Shown in pieces: positions 38,695-50,835 of a stretch of DNA of 64,000 bases (within the stretch, counting starts at the first letter, position 1; every line of letters begins with the position of its first letter). Source of the stretch: Harmonia axyridis (taxonomy: Eukaryota > Arthropoda > Insecta > Coleoptera > Coccinellidae). The notes under the pieces were generated by a model. That model saw nothing but the letters and a program-made list of their open reading frames with translations. It did not search any database and had not been told where the DNA came from. The position numbers and the translations under genes are program-made. The stretch lies in assembly GCF_914767665.1 (NCBI RefSeq), contig NC_059507.1, positions 37,059,770 through 37,123,769 on the forward strand, in the 5' to 3' direction.

Positions 38695-41600
38695 ACTTGA
38701 TTAATGCCCAGCCTAGCTGCGGAGGCAACTTCGTGATTCAGAGGAAATTCGAGAAAATGACTGCGTTAAGAGCGATGCGTGCCGAGACTACAGAAGGTGC
38801 ATGCATTCCTGTCCAGCAATTTAATTTTTTCCGACTCATCGCAATCTAGGGGTTCGACCCGCTGAAGAAGACGAAAATTCCTTGGAGTATTTAAATTTGA
38901 ATATATATTGGAGATGACTTTATACAACTCCCCTGTTCTGCATCCCTCGACGACACGTTTTGCTCTTTCATTATTCAGAGGGAGGAAAATGAGATTTCGG
39001 GTCAACTATGGGAATGCCTGATGAAGAACGAGACAGCTCGGATGTCATATTTTTTTAATCAGTGGTCCTCTCGAGGGAAATATCCCGAAATGAACAATTA
39101 CCAACTGCATAAATATGAATACAAACATTATTATTATTCAACTTATGTTCGTGTCCTCTTCATTACCTACCTATTGTAGTGACTATTAGTGGCTGGGGAG
39201 CAGGGATTTGAGAATTTTTCATGAAATACCGGCGTTTCAGCATTTCTCTTGATCTTTCTTAAAGCTAGAAAGTACGATATTAAACTCTAATTACAATTCA
39301 TCTCTCTAATATAAATAATCATTACTACGACAGCATTTCAATATGAAACTAACATTCAAAAATTCACACATAAATAACCACAAAGATAGACATAGACCAT
39401 ACAATCCGTCGGTACCTCGGTCGGTACAATGGTAATATTAAATTTAATTATTCTAGTTCGAAAAGTTCGAGTTATCTAAATAGGCAAATTTGTACCCCAA
39501 ATCAGGGTACAAATTCACTTAACATTTTTCCTTAAAGTAGAATGCAAAGAGAATACACATAAATGTGTGTAGCACAACAAACCAATATTAACTAGTCCCT
39601 AATATCCTCGCTAATATCCAATTGAATGCGGAAACATTGATTCTACCAGTTTCCTATATATATCAGAATAACAAAAACAAACATAATACCCCAACTGGGT
39701 TTATTTGAACAAGTCCGTCAGAAATTCCCAGTCTACCGTCAGTCGTTTTTAAGAAGATAAATAAACACATTCGTAAAAACAACAAAAAGAGAAGTATCTT
39801 CGGTCACTTCGACTCGATGTAAAAAAATACACACCAGCAAAATTAGGGGAACGGACAAAATCTCCGTATTTTGTGGTTCATTTTCTTTCGAACCCTTCGG
39901 TCAATTTTAGCTATTTTTTTTTTATTGTAACTTTATTCAGATACCCTTTTCAATCACCTCGTTTCTTTTCGTTATATACGAGGGTTGAGAAATAAATGAA
40001 TAGTAAACATTTATTTAGAACATACTGTGAAGTGAAACGAACAATCAGATGTTGCCTCATCTTTAGTGAACACGAGAGTGAACATTTCCTCTGTTTAGTA
40101 ATTGCGATATCTTAATATTGTGAGAAATGACAGCACGAAGTAACTGAGGACGTAATCTGAACAATTATGTTTCCGGGAAATCAAGCTACAATTGAAAAAA
40201 ATAAATGCAAAGTTCGGCCAAAGGGTTCAAGTGGAAATAAACTACAAACTCCATTCAGATTTTATCCGTTCTCATAATTTTGGCGGTATGTAGGTACATA
40301 TGTTTTTTTGTACTTCAGTAGATCAGAAATAATTAAAAATCGCATATCTATCCCTAGTTAGAAGGATTCAGAAAATTCAATGAATTGTTTACTCGTATTT
40401 GGAAAAATACATCATTTCTGTCAATCTTAACAAAATGGTCATTGCGAAGAGCCATTGGTTATCATCAGAAATTGAATAGGTACGCAAATGATATGTGAAA
40501 CAATGAATCTGGCCAATTCCATTAATATCTAATAATAGTAAGTGAACGGGAACAATTTGTGAAAATGATTCGTGATATTCAAGTATGTATTTTCCTGAAT
40601 CTATGATTACGTAACCGCATTCGTCGAAAACTACCAACTCGAATGCAATATCAATAGAAATTAAATAAATAGAGATAAAATAAATAAATAAACTGTTTTC
40701 AATGGGAAATAATTCGAATTCAACCTCTTTCTATTTTTCATTTCTCTTTGTAATCGAATCATCGAGATAATCATCCATCCATGGAGCGTCCGATCCGCAA
40801 ATTAAAAAAAAAGATCGCCGATAATGGCCAGGCTTCTAATAATAAGAAGACAAAGAAATGTACTTTTTAATCAAGAACACCTGTCCTCTTTCAGGTCATC
40901 GCTAGCTGAATGATTCAGCATCAACGATGGAAATAGTCACGAAGAGCAGAAAGATAATCTGATCCAAGAAATACAGGATTATAATCGTTTACGGTGGTTG
41001 GCCTGAGATGATCTGGCTCTTAGAGAGCAGAATCAGATTCGGAGAGGACGGAAACAAAAATGAGGATCTTTTCGAATGGCCCTAATCTAATCGGAACATG
41101 AATCAGATGAGTCGGAATATAAACGGAGAGACTACTTCGGAAAAACTGAGAAGCGAGATGGAATACCTCTGCTAGACTCATTACTGATATAAGTAAGTAT
41201 TGAAATATGAATACTTAACCTCCATATCGGAAAAGAACTTTTGAATATTCGCAATAGTTAACGAAAAGTTCAATTAGACTGCAAGGAAACTTCGGCAGAT
41301 GAATCGAATTAAATTGATTTATCCAGAGTCAGATATTGAGAACTTTCTCACTAACGACGTAACTGAATATTTTCAGAACTACAAAGTTTGTTATCAACGG
41401 GTCCTTGTTAGGATTTAAAAATTGTATTCTTGTTTTCAACGTAGTTGGACATTTAACTTTAGAGTGTACTCTATTTTTCGCACTAGGTTCTTCATTGCAG
41501 ATTCATTATTTGATATGTGCGGAAATCGCTTGATCGCTGTGTTTTTAACAACAAAATTTAAAGTTTTTTTTTGTTTTAAAACTCTTAGAAAATGGGTTTT

Positions 41601-42448
41601 TCAATTATACCCCAATTATTTCAATCATGAATTTCAACATTTTTTCATTATCATGAAATCACCAATTTTTCAAAAAAACTATATTGAGCCAATTGTCATT
41701 TATCGCTTTCTTATTCGGTAATATTTCTATTTATTGATATTCTCAATAATCAAATTGAAATATGTACAAGTGAACGAATGAATTTCTCTTCGAAAATCTG
41801 TACGTAGACAGAATGTATTTCTTCATCAAAATGTAAAAAAAATTCCAAAAATTCTTAATTTCATCATTGAAATAATTGAAATAGATACGAAATGAAAATC
41901 TTTCAATTTTAAAGTGTTAGAGAACCAAGAACTAGGTATAATTTTATTGTGAAAAAATTTGGTGAGATTGTTGTATACTGTCAAATGAAGGTTTCTTTCA
42001 AAAATAAAAAGAATTAATCAAGTGATTTTCGCACAGAAAAAAATGAATCTGCACTAAAGAATTTAGTGAGAAAGATAGTGTACAACCTGAAGAAGATGAG
42101 AAACCCATCATAATAAAAACCAGTAGGATGAAGAGTTAAGGAATGATCACCTGGCATTTGGATGGAATGGTATAGTTGCTCATCTAGCGAATTTTAAGAA
42201 TATGGAGCGAGAAAAGAACAGCATGGGAAATGGAAAAAAGTTGTCGAGAAATGCCATTTTTCAGGCTGAACGTGTTTCAAAACAGAACAATTGAATGTCA
42301 CTTCTTCCAACGTGACACGATTAGTAGAGTAGGCTTGCCTTAAGATGATAGAAACAATCGGGTAAAGAGTAAAGAAAAATCAAACTGTCCTTGCAACAGA
42401 TCCAGATACCTAATTATTCGAAAATTGAACGGTGGAATGACAACTTAC

Positions 42449-42580
42449 CCTTTCAAGACAGGTAGCCCTACATTGTGCAACCCTTAAAGGGCTCCCTACA
42501 TCTTGTTCTCCACCTATGAAGATACCCCTGCACGACGAGAAGGTCGCAAAGCAAACAAACAGTCTCCACATAATCGCCAT
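42449..42580 (-). CDS. Kal1: Anosmin-1 (Kal1) homologue, first coding exon with signal peptide
   Basis: 44 codons on the minus strand from an ATG at 42578-42580 to a donor GTAAGT (complement of 42443-42448), ending in phase 0. The peptide starts MAIMWRLFVCFATFSSC, a typical signal peptide (short n-region with R, hydrophobic core, small residues). After a short linker it ends AQCRATCLER, a C-x3-C pair resembling the start of mature anosmin-1. The ATG context is favourable (A at -3, G at +4). The open frame extends 27 codons upstream but contains no earlier ATG, so this is the chosen start. Its three exons run right to left across more than 42 kb. The function expected from the family is a secreted matrix-binding protein in neural and epithelial development. 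The next exons lie 20 and 42 kb away. Confidence 0.72.
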
Positions 42581-42779
42581 TCTTGGGAATTCTAATCGGG
42601 TAAATAAAGATTCGATCGGAAATCCTGCCGCACTCCTCCCGAGATCACAGCCACAGCACAAAATTAAAAAAACACCAAACTAAAACCGAACTAAAGATAC
42701 CTAAATATCACTTCAATATCGATGTAATTCATCGGTAGCCGGAATTGGATGTCTTTAGTTGAAAGGTCGCGTTAATTCT

Positions 42780-43010
42780 CTATGTTATGCCCCACTAGAG
42801 CGCACATAACCTACCAAACGTCATTACGTTCCAAACTGAACTGAAGGCGCTGCGCTCCGGTGTGTTTCCGGAGCGCCCCACATGCTCCGAGTGCGAACTT
42901 CGGTGACGATCGGAATGCTTCGGCCGGTCACGAATTCTGCGACCCAAAAGGGCGGAAAGGGGTAGATATTCTCTGGTCTCCAGTGTAGGTATTGCATATA
43001 ACAATAGCCA
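42780..43010 (-). promoter_or_regulatory. CpG-rich block upstream of Kal1: putative promoter/5' UTR
   Basis: This block is much richer in G, C and CpG than the surrounding AT-rich DNA and lies 200-430 bp upstream of the first Kal1 ATG on the minus strand. It contains a perfect 8-bp inverted repeat (CGCTCCGG ... CCGGAGCG) around 42855-42877. No clear TATA box or Initiator was identified, so the transcription start is not placed. A short minus-strand open frame of 69 codons inside it is probably incidental. Confidence 0.35.
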
Positions 43011-43599
43011 TCCTTTTTTTTGGTAGCTACTACGGTGTTTAGACTAAATCAAATGGACAATAGAGAAACAGAGAGTTATTAGAACATACAAATAAGCTAT
43101 GTTTTGAAAAAGGATCTCTTATTTCGACATGTAGGTACGCATGCTCGCTGTGTCCAATTTCAAGGATATTCTAAATCTGAAGTACGGCAACTTTCATTTG
43201 AAGATCCCTCCGGATTTTCTTTTTAAGTCAAATATTTGCAGCCAACATTAAACAAGAAGTAACCAACAAATATTGATTACCATGTAGGTCAACAATATAA
43301 TAAAATCTTATGAAAAATTCAATTTTATCCTTAGATTTTAAACTTCAACAGTCAAGGATTGTTTTCTCGTTATCTAGAAGCATCAATGCGCTAGTGTAAC
43401 CAAATTTTGTACTGAATTTCTTGAAGATAAGCTTTCCCAGATTCCGAGGAAAATTGTAGAAATTTTTTATACTAAAACATTTGGAAATTTAACAATGTGA
43501 ATTGGTGTCTGATGAAATTATATCTTTTTTAACGAGGAGTTTCCTGGCTGTGTTATTCCTTGAATAGGTGATCACAGTTGGCCCCCGAGATCTTGTGAA

Positions 43600-43771
43600 A
43601 TGATATGATAAATTCGTGAAGTTATGGAGGACATACAGCCGCAAATGTGCTGCATCTATTAATGGAAAGAACAATGAGTTCTTCTTTACAATGCAATAAA
43701 CATCGATTAATATCTGATGAAATGTACTCTTTTTTTGATCCAAATGAATCCTATTATTGGAAAACCCTTTA
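43600..43771 (-). repeat. MITE-family member, inverted orientation
   Basis: On the minus strand it starts AAAGGGTTTTCCAATAATAG and passes through GATGTTTATTGCATTGTAAA to CGGCTGTATGTCCTCCATAA, matching 37331-37565. Confidence 0.6.
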
Positions 43772-44263
43772 TAATCATCGAACATAGAACATTCAATCAT
43801 CCTTTATCACTTGTATATGGAAGTTCATCATTTGGTGGATTTGAAGACTGACTTTCGCTAAACTTTTTTTATATTTCGAAATGTTAAAACATGAGGGGGG
43901 TCAATTATTACTTCGTAGAAGCGCCACATCTTCCATGTCATCTCCTCGGGGAATTTAGAACCTAAGAACAAATACGTTTACGAACTTTCCCGAAAATAAA
44001 CAATCCAGAGACGTGGACCTCGGGATGTTGCTGAGATAGAACAATCTTCAAGTTAAATTTTGTCACGTATAAAGTTATATTGAGTTACGTAATGTGGATT
44101 GACAAGGGGGTGAGATATATGACCTGGAGGAAACTAGTGTGAGGGTGGGGACGTGGGGAGGTTCATCATTGGCGTCCTATCGTTCTTCTAGAGTTCGTGT
44201 GGAGAATCGTTATCGGTTGTGCGAATAGAGTTAGAAAGGGATTGTGATATGAAAGTAGAGGTA

Positions 44264-44566
44264 GGATTTTCCAATAAGAGGTTTCATTTTGAATAGCCCG
44301 CTGTCTGTCATTTTTTGACATTTGAAAAGTAAAAACTACGACATTACTAAAAACTGCAATATACATGCTTCAACAACGCATTGAAATCTTTCAAAATTAC
44401 TACAATAAATTGAAATTTTGGAGTCACATTCCGAAAAACTAAAGCATTTTTGGATAGTTGTGAAGCACCTTCTCGACCGGTGAAACTGATGAAAAATATT
44501 TGAATTTCCCTCAAAAAATACTCGTTTTTTTAATAGTAAAATGAAATCTCTTATTGAGAAACCCTG
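44264..44566 (+). mobile_element. Complete 303-bp MITE (AATAAGAGGTTTCAT family) with TA flanks
   Basis: Flanked by TA at 44262-44263 and 44567-44568. The left end GGATTTTCCAATAAGAGG and the right end (inverted CAGGGTTTCTCAATAAGAGA) are related, and both lead into TTTCATTTT. It is the most complete member seen and is non-coding. Confidence 0.7.
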
Positions 44567-44999
44567 TATTCAGGTCTATTCATGTAGTATTGCTTTGAAA
44601 TAAGGTGAAAATAAATTCTTACTTTAGAAATTATAACTTTTGTGAATTTTTCTCATCCTACCTCTTAAAATTTTCCAAGTATCTATCCTTGACCTAAACA
44701 AACCTGGTTATCAAATCATTTATTTTCGTATAATTTGAAAGATTCTCGCGTTCCTTATTTCTGATTTATTTCAAAAATATGGATGTAGCTCTAAGTGAAG
44801 AATGTTGACCGTTTCTTTCTATCTTCTTTGAAGTTCATTCCTGGAAACGAAGGGTAAAATAATAATTCAATGATGAATTTTGAATAAATGATGGTCTAGA
44901 ATCACGAACCGCCACTGACTGAGAGAGTTTGGGGTTCAATTCCAAAAATCTTGCATCTGGCTGAAGATAATCCCCAAGGAGGAATTCCAATCCGAAACT

Positions 45000-47100
45000 G
45001 GCCGTGACGTCACCTTTCCAATTGACTTTGCTCAAGAGGACCATAACTCTTGATACACTTACTTCTTTCCCTCATGAATTGCCTTATTAATGGACTTTTT
45101 CACATGTGAAACCAGTGCGAATGATACTCTCCTCCTATGCTGGAGGGTTATAATACAACAAAATTGTGACTCGTTTCGATTTATAACTAGCTTTTAGGGG
45201 GTTGCCCTTCTAACGATGTGATCTAATGCAGTATTAATGGGAAACTTTCATGGAATTTTTCATCATTATCTCTTCCTCTTCATTTACAACGAACAGAATC
45301 GTGAAATAACGAAACCACAGTTGTACATTTCTACATTCTCATCGGAATTGAACTGATTCGAAACAGGTTAATTTGTCGGATATTACATTCAGAATAATTC
45401 AAGATAATGAATAGAAAATCTAAATCTTTTTGGAGAAAATTTTGATTCGATTCAAAATTTTCGTAACGAATTTTAACATTTCAATGCTTTGTTGAAACGT
45501 GTGACGTAAACATTCTTTTACTTGTCCAATGTTTACAGATTACATCTACCAAGATATTCAAAATTAAACCAAAAACGCAAAAAACCTCGTGAGTTTCGAA
45601 TCATAATAATTTGATGATTCAACTCAAGACATCCATGAGGATAATGAATAGATGAAAAAAGGTGAATAAATAATGTAGGAGATGTCTCGGGAGCAATGCG
45701 ATGAACGGAAACCATAAACAAAGGTTATCAAGGTGTATTTATCAAAAGGTTTTAATCGTCTGAGAGCCTTGGTTTGCGATATAAGATATGTTCGGATCAT
45801 GAGTGAAATTTCAATGTTCAATGATTCTTGAAGAAATTTACAGATTTATTTCAAATTCTTTATTTTTGTATTAACTTTTCGAAAGCCTTATTCGTTCAAT
45901 ACTTCTGAAATTGAAAAAATCAGGGCTGGAATAAAAAAATTCGACTTTTTCTATTTACCTCAATATCAAATCAAATTATACATAAATACTATCCGATTGA
46001 TTCATTTTTATGAGCAGAGAAAAGCCATTCCATATACATAATCGAAAATAATAAAATAATCCGAAATATTTTTCGACACCATCATACAGGATTCTAATAT
46101 GAATAGTTTTCTTGAATAAATAATTTTCATTTCTTCAATTAGCTTGATGGATATAATGTATAGAATCAAATACATTTTATCACATTTTAAATAAGTAAAC
46201 GTTTCATATTTGCAAATTTCGTAATTGCTTATCGTGACAAAATACAGTTGCTAGTATGAAATAACGTGAATACTTACTGCGGAGTGCTGACTTTTAATCA
46301 GAAGGAGAAAAAGCGTACTGCCAGACCCATTAGCATTCAATTTTTATTGTCGGTCTAAATTTTTGCCTAATAAGATGAAAACTCAATCTTATAGAGGTAA
46401 AACTTCACAAAAAGATTTTAAATAGAGGATGAATTAGGTAGTTGTCATTAAATTTTACTTCATACCAGCATATTTTCGAAATGAATTTCACAATAAATAA
46501 CGATACCCATTATATCAGAGAACAGTTGCACTTCTTTACTGCCAACACTTAATTAAGCTATTTATTTCGCATTTGTCATCATTCAGTTAGAACTTGCGTA
46601 GGAAAACATGTAGGAAAACAACTGCACCTGGATATTTGGAATTATATTCTTGCTATACTCCGCTACTGTAAGGAAAATTTATCCACTGAGTTAACAACTA
46701 ATGATGAAGGAAAAGCGAAAGAACGCATTTACTTTCACAACGTTTTTTTCACTCTGTGGCATATATTCCGAAAATATCAGCATCATAATATGAAATTCGA
46801 AGAAGAAACTGACATGGGTCAGGATCCTTGGTATAGGTATTCGTGCGTAGTGCATTTATTAAACACATAATGAAAATGTGTCGCCATCTATTCGAAGTTA
46901 TTCATGCAAACTGTATGGTGTATTGCAGACGCGTATATTTCTATTAACATTTCGTTTAATGGTTTTATATTCACCTTATCTCATTCATTGGAAACTATTC
47001 TACGATTAGTGGGTTTCGATTTCAATAATCCAGCTTCCACTGATATAATAACCTCTGATTCTTAAACGGTAATTAATTTCTATGATCTGTTATGAGTATC
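45000..47100. other. AT-rich subtelomeric DNA, nothing recognised
   Basis: No open frame longer than about 70 codons, no splice-framed exon and no recognisable repeat terminus was seen on either strand. Confidence 0.5.
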
Positions 47101-47112
47101 ATATGAACCATG

Positions 47113-47176
47113 GGAGTTCCAAAATGGTCGTTACGGTGAGAAGACTACTTTTCCTCACGTCCCATTTTGGAGCTCC
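47113..47176. repeat. Short inverted repeat
   Basis: GGAGTTCCAAAATGG near the left end is matched by CCATTTTGGAGCTCC at the right end, with a further GGTGAG/CCTCAC pairing inside. Confidence 0.55.
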
Positions 47177-47499
47177 ATAATTTGAAAGAGTCTTTTTGAA
47201 AATAAAATTAAAGCATTTGTGAAGTTAAATTGTAAAAATAGTTTGTGATTGTTGAGATTTTTTGTGATTTGTGTTGCAGATTGTTTAATGTGTCGATGGC
47301 GACTAGCCAAGCACATGGTTAAAAGATTGATCAATCAATCATATGAACCATAAAAAGTATACGTTTTAGAATTTTTCGAATATCTGGAACTGAAACCAAG
47401 ATATAGCGAAATATATTTTAGAAATTCCCTGTAACTCGAAAATGTATCAAGATATCTGTGAACTGCTTCCTGATATCTCATTCTTTCGAAAAAAGAGAT

Positions 47500-47800
47500 T
47501 AAAGATTTGTTCTCCAAATCTTATAACGAGCGTTCATTCAAATTCGTGGTCAAGAGTGCTGTGTAGAAATTCGAGTTGATTTTCTGTGACAACAAGTATA
47601 GCGCTTAGCTTGTACCATATCACTAACATTTGTTTACATACTTCGAATCTGGGAAGAATATGTTACAAGCTACTCGCTACTCACACTCAATCAGAAAATC
47701 AACTCCTATTTCTCCACAGCACTCTTGACCACGAATTTTAATGAACGCTCGTTGGTTCTCGAGATGCTTTCAGTGAGCATCGAATTTGGGACACCCTATA
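47500..47800 (-). mobile_element. Copy of the CAGGGTGTCCCAA MITE, interrupted by another MITE
   Basis: 47754-47800 is the inverted terminal half of the 22206-22302 element (GAGCATCGAATTTGGGACACCC end). 47500-47524 resembles its next segment (AGATTTGTTCTCCAAATCTT). The two halves are split by the 229-bp element at 47525-47753. Confidence 0.65.
47525..47753. mobile_element. 229-bp MITE with about 60-bp TIRs
   Basis: The termini begin AACGAGCGTTCATT. The inverted arms (through ATTCGTGGTCAAGAGTGCTG and GTTGATTTTCTG) match with few differences. Nested inside another MITE. Confidence 0.8.
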
Positions 47801-48046
47801 CGCTTGGAGGAGTAAGACTTTAGTCAGTAATTAAGGGTTGAAGCCATGAAAGAAACCCCAACAGTAGATATAGATACATTGAATATAATAAATGGATGGA
47901 CGCGTGGCTGCTCTCTAAAGCGACTGCTAACGCCTATGAGTCCGCATTTATTTGCAGCGACAATTTTGATGTTGTGGTAAAAATTGACGAAAAATCAACG
48001 AAATTTTGTGTGAACAAGTTATGATGAAAATTGTTAAAAATTATAT

Positions 48047-49680
48047 GTCGTGTACCATTGATTCTTAGAATTAAATGTCGATATGGAAGGGACCGTGTTC
48101 TTCCGATGATGGAGAAAAGTATTGGGATGATCTGTAAATAATTGGGCGTGGTCAATTATAGAGGGCGTGGTTCGGATAAGTGGGCGGGGCTATCTTATAA
48201 CAGTCGTATCTCCGTAACGGGAGGTGCTACGGAGGTGCGGATGGTACCGTTGGATTCGTCATCGATCCTAGATTACATTTCAGTCTTTACATCTCTTAGT
48301 TACTGTACAGGGGTATAGATAATGACATGTTAAAAAAAAATGTCAGAAATCGCTCTAACCTAAGGAGATCTCGCCTAATGCTGTTAACATAATTTGGCAA
48401 GATCTCTTATATTTACTGAGTTACGTTATATCTGGAGAACTACGGATCTTAGAGAGGTGCCGATTGTATTTTCGTGTTCTCCTGGTCCGGGAGCAACTTT
48501 TTCGTCATTTTTGAAATTTTCGAAAATCTCGAAAATTTCGAGAACCGTAGGTCTTAGCGAACGATTTTTGCCATTTTCGAGATCCCCTCGATCGTACCTT
48601 TCATTTGATACCAAACTCGACATGTTTCGGAATTTTCAAAATTTCGCGTCGTGCGCCATTGATTCTTAAAGTTTTATGTCGATCTGGTTGGGTCCGTGTT
48701 TTTCCGAAAAGGATCGAGACTATTGGGATGATTTCTGATTAAGTGGGCGTGTCCAATTACAGTGGGTGTGGTTTGTAAAAGTGGGCGGGGCTATTTATAA
48801 CGGCTGTATCTCAGTAACGGAAGGTGCTACAGAGGTGCGACTGGTACCGTTGGATTCGTCGTCGATCCTAGATTACATTTCAATTTTTACATCTCTTGAA
48901 TACTGGACAGGGGTGGAGATAATGACATGTTAAAAAAAAGTTCCAGAAATCGCTCTAACCTAAGGAGATCTCGCCTAATGCTGTTAACATAATTCTTCGA
49001 GATCTCTTATATTTACTGAGTTACGTTATATCTGGAGAACTACAGATTCTAGAGAGGTGCCGATTGTATTTTCGAGTTCTACAGGACCGGGAGCAACTTT
49101 TTCGTCATTTTTGAATTTTTCGAAAATCTCGAAAATTTCGAGAACCGCGGGTCTTAGCGAACGATTTTTGCCATTTTCGAGATCCCCTCGATCGTACCTT
49201 TCATTTGATACCAAACTCGACATGTTTTGGAATTTTCAAAATTACGCGTCGTGTGCCATTGATTCTTAAAGTTTTATGTGGATCTGGTAGGGTCCGTGTT
49301 CGTTCGATGAGGAAGGATAGTATTGGGACGATTTCTAATTAAGTGGGCGTGTCCAATTATAGTGGGTGTGGTTTTTAAAAGTGGGCGTGGCCATCTTATA
49401 ACGGCTGTATCTCCTCAACGGAGGGTGCTACGGAGGTGCGGATGGTACCGTTGGATACGTCGTCGATCCTAGATTAGATTTCATCTCTTGAATACTGGAC
49501 AGGGGTGGAGATAATGACATGTAAAAAAAAAGTTCCAGAAATCGCTCTAACCTAAGGAGAACTGACCTAATGAGCTAACATAATTCTTCAAGATCTCTTA
49601 TATTTACTGAGTAACGTTATTTCGGGAGAACCGTTGGTCCTACCGAATATTCTATGACATTTTTAACATCCTCTCGGCCG
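48047..49680 (+). repeat. Subtelomeric satellite, about 600-bp tandem units
   Basis: Units start at 48047, 48648 and 49248 (lengths 601 and 600, then a partial third unit), each beginning GTCGTG..CCATTGATTCTTA. Each unit carries GC-box-like GTGGGCGGGGC or GGGCGTGG motifs, an AAGGAGATCTCGCC block and segments related to the shorter monomers that follow. Open frames of 65-91 codons recur on both strands because the units repeat. They have no recognisable homology. Confidence 0.85.
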
Positions 49681-50815
49681 TACCTTTCATTTGATACCAA
49701 ACATGAAAAATTTCGGGTTTGTTTACATTTATTAAAATCGTAATAACTCGGAAACCGTTGATGCTAGTCAAAAAATTTGTGACATTATTGACATCCATAA
49801 TTTAAGACCTTTCGTTTGATACCAAATTAGTCAATTTTTTTGGTTTGTTTACATTTATTAAAATGTTAATAACTCGAAAACTGTTGATCCAATCCAACAA
49901 CGTTACACATATTAGAGATCGATAATTTTACACCTTTCATTTGATACTTAATTCAACAATATTTTTATAAATTTTCGAGTCTTAATAACTCGAGAATCAT
50001 TCATTCCAGAGTAGAATTTTAAACATTTTTGGAATCCATAATTCAAGACCTTTCGTTTAATACACAATTTGTCAATTTTTTTGGTTTGTTTACATTTTTT
50101 AAAATGTAAATAACTCGGAAGATGTTGGTGCTACCCAAGAAATTTAAAAATTTTTGAGATCGATAATTCTAGACCTTTCGTTTGATATCAAACTCGACAC
50201 TTTTTTGAGATTTTTTGAAACCTTAATAACTCGAGAAACGTTGATCCTGTACAACTATTTTTGACACTGTTGAGGTCGATAATTGAAGACCTTTCGTCTG
50301 ATACCAAATTCGACGAATTTTTTAGAATTTTTCAATTCTTAATAACTCGAAAACTGTTGATCCTAGACAACTATTTTTGACATATTTCAGATCGATAATT
50401 GAAGACCTTTCGTCTGATACCAAATTCGACGAATTTTTTAGAATTTTTCAATTCTTAATAACTCGAAAACTGTTGGTCCTAGAGAACTATTTTTGACAAA
50501 TTTCAGATCGATAATTTCAAATCTTTCATTTGATACTAAAGTCAATACTTTTTCAGTTTGTTTACATTTCTTAAATTGTTAATAACTCGAGAACCGTCCA
50601 TGTTACCCAACAATTTTTTACCTTTTTGAGCTCGATAATTTAATACCATTCATTTGATACCCTACTCGACAATTTTTGGGTTTGTTTACATTTGTTAAAA
50701 TGTTCATAACTCGGAAACCGTAGATGCTATTCAAGAATTTTTTTTTTTTTTTAACATATTTGGGATCGATAATTTAAGACCTTTCGTTTGATGCCAAATT
50801 TGAAGATTTTTAAAT
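49610..50815 (+). repeat. Subtelomeric satellite, about 115-128-bp monomers
   Basis: At least nine monomers marked by AATAACTCG at about 49742, 49868, 49984, 50109, 50225, 50340, 50457 and 50580, and a variant at 50705. Each is followed by GTTGATCC-like, GATCGATAATT and ACCTTTCGTTTGATACCAAA blocks. Two adjacent monomers near 50340-50520 are nearly identical, while the outer ones are diverged. Confidence 0.85.
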
Positions 50816-50835
50816 TTTCATTTCTATAGAAATGC

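Larger units (their letters stand above)
22484..42448 (-). other. Intron 1 of the Kal1 homologue (about 20.0 kb)
   Basis: Lies between the signal-peptide exon and the FSNNATDG exon. Both ends carry canonical splice signals. The only clear coding relic is the reverse-transcriptase fragment at 23934-24806. MITE-family pieces lie near 26.1, 32.1, 34.8, 37.4 and 38.6 kb. From about 27-31.5, 32.3-37.3 and 38.7-42.4 kb I see nothing that I can name beyond short simple repeats and isolated hairpins. Confidence 0.65.

Noticed and set aside
39977..40110. TACGAGGGTTGAGAAATAA as a mariner-type terminus
   Set aside because: Resembles the ends of some mariner elements, but no partner terminus, TA duplication or transposase fragment was found nearby.
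42581..42661. N-terminal extension of the Kal1 first exon (27 codons upstream)
   Set aside because: The frame is open but has no ATG, and the downstream ATG has a good context and directly precedes a signal peptide.
48394..49269. Repeated 65-91-codon open frames in the subtelomeric satellite
   Set aside because: They recur only because the 600-bp unit repeats. Frames exist on both strands and no motif or start context supports coding.
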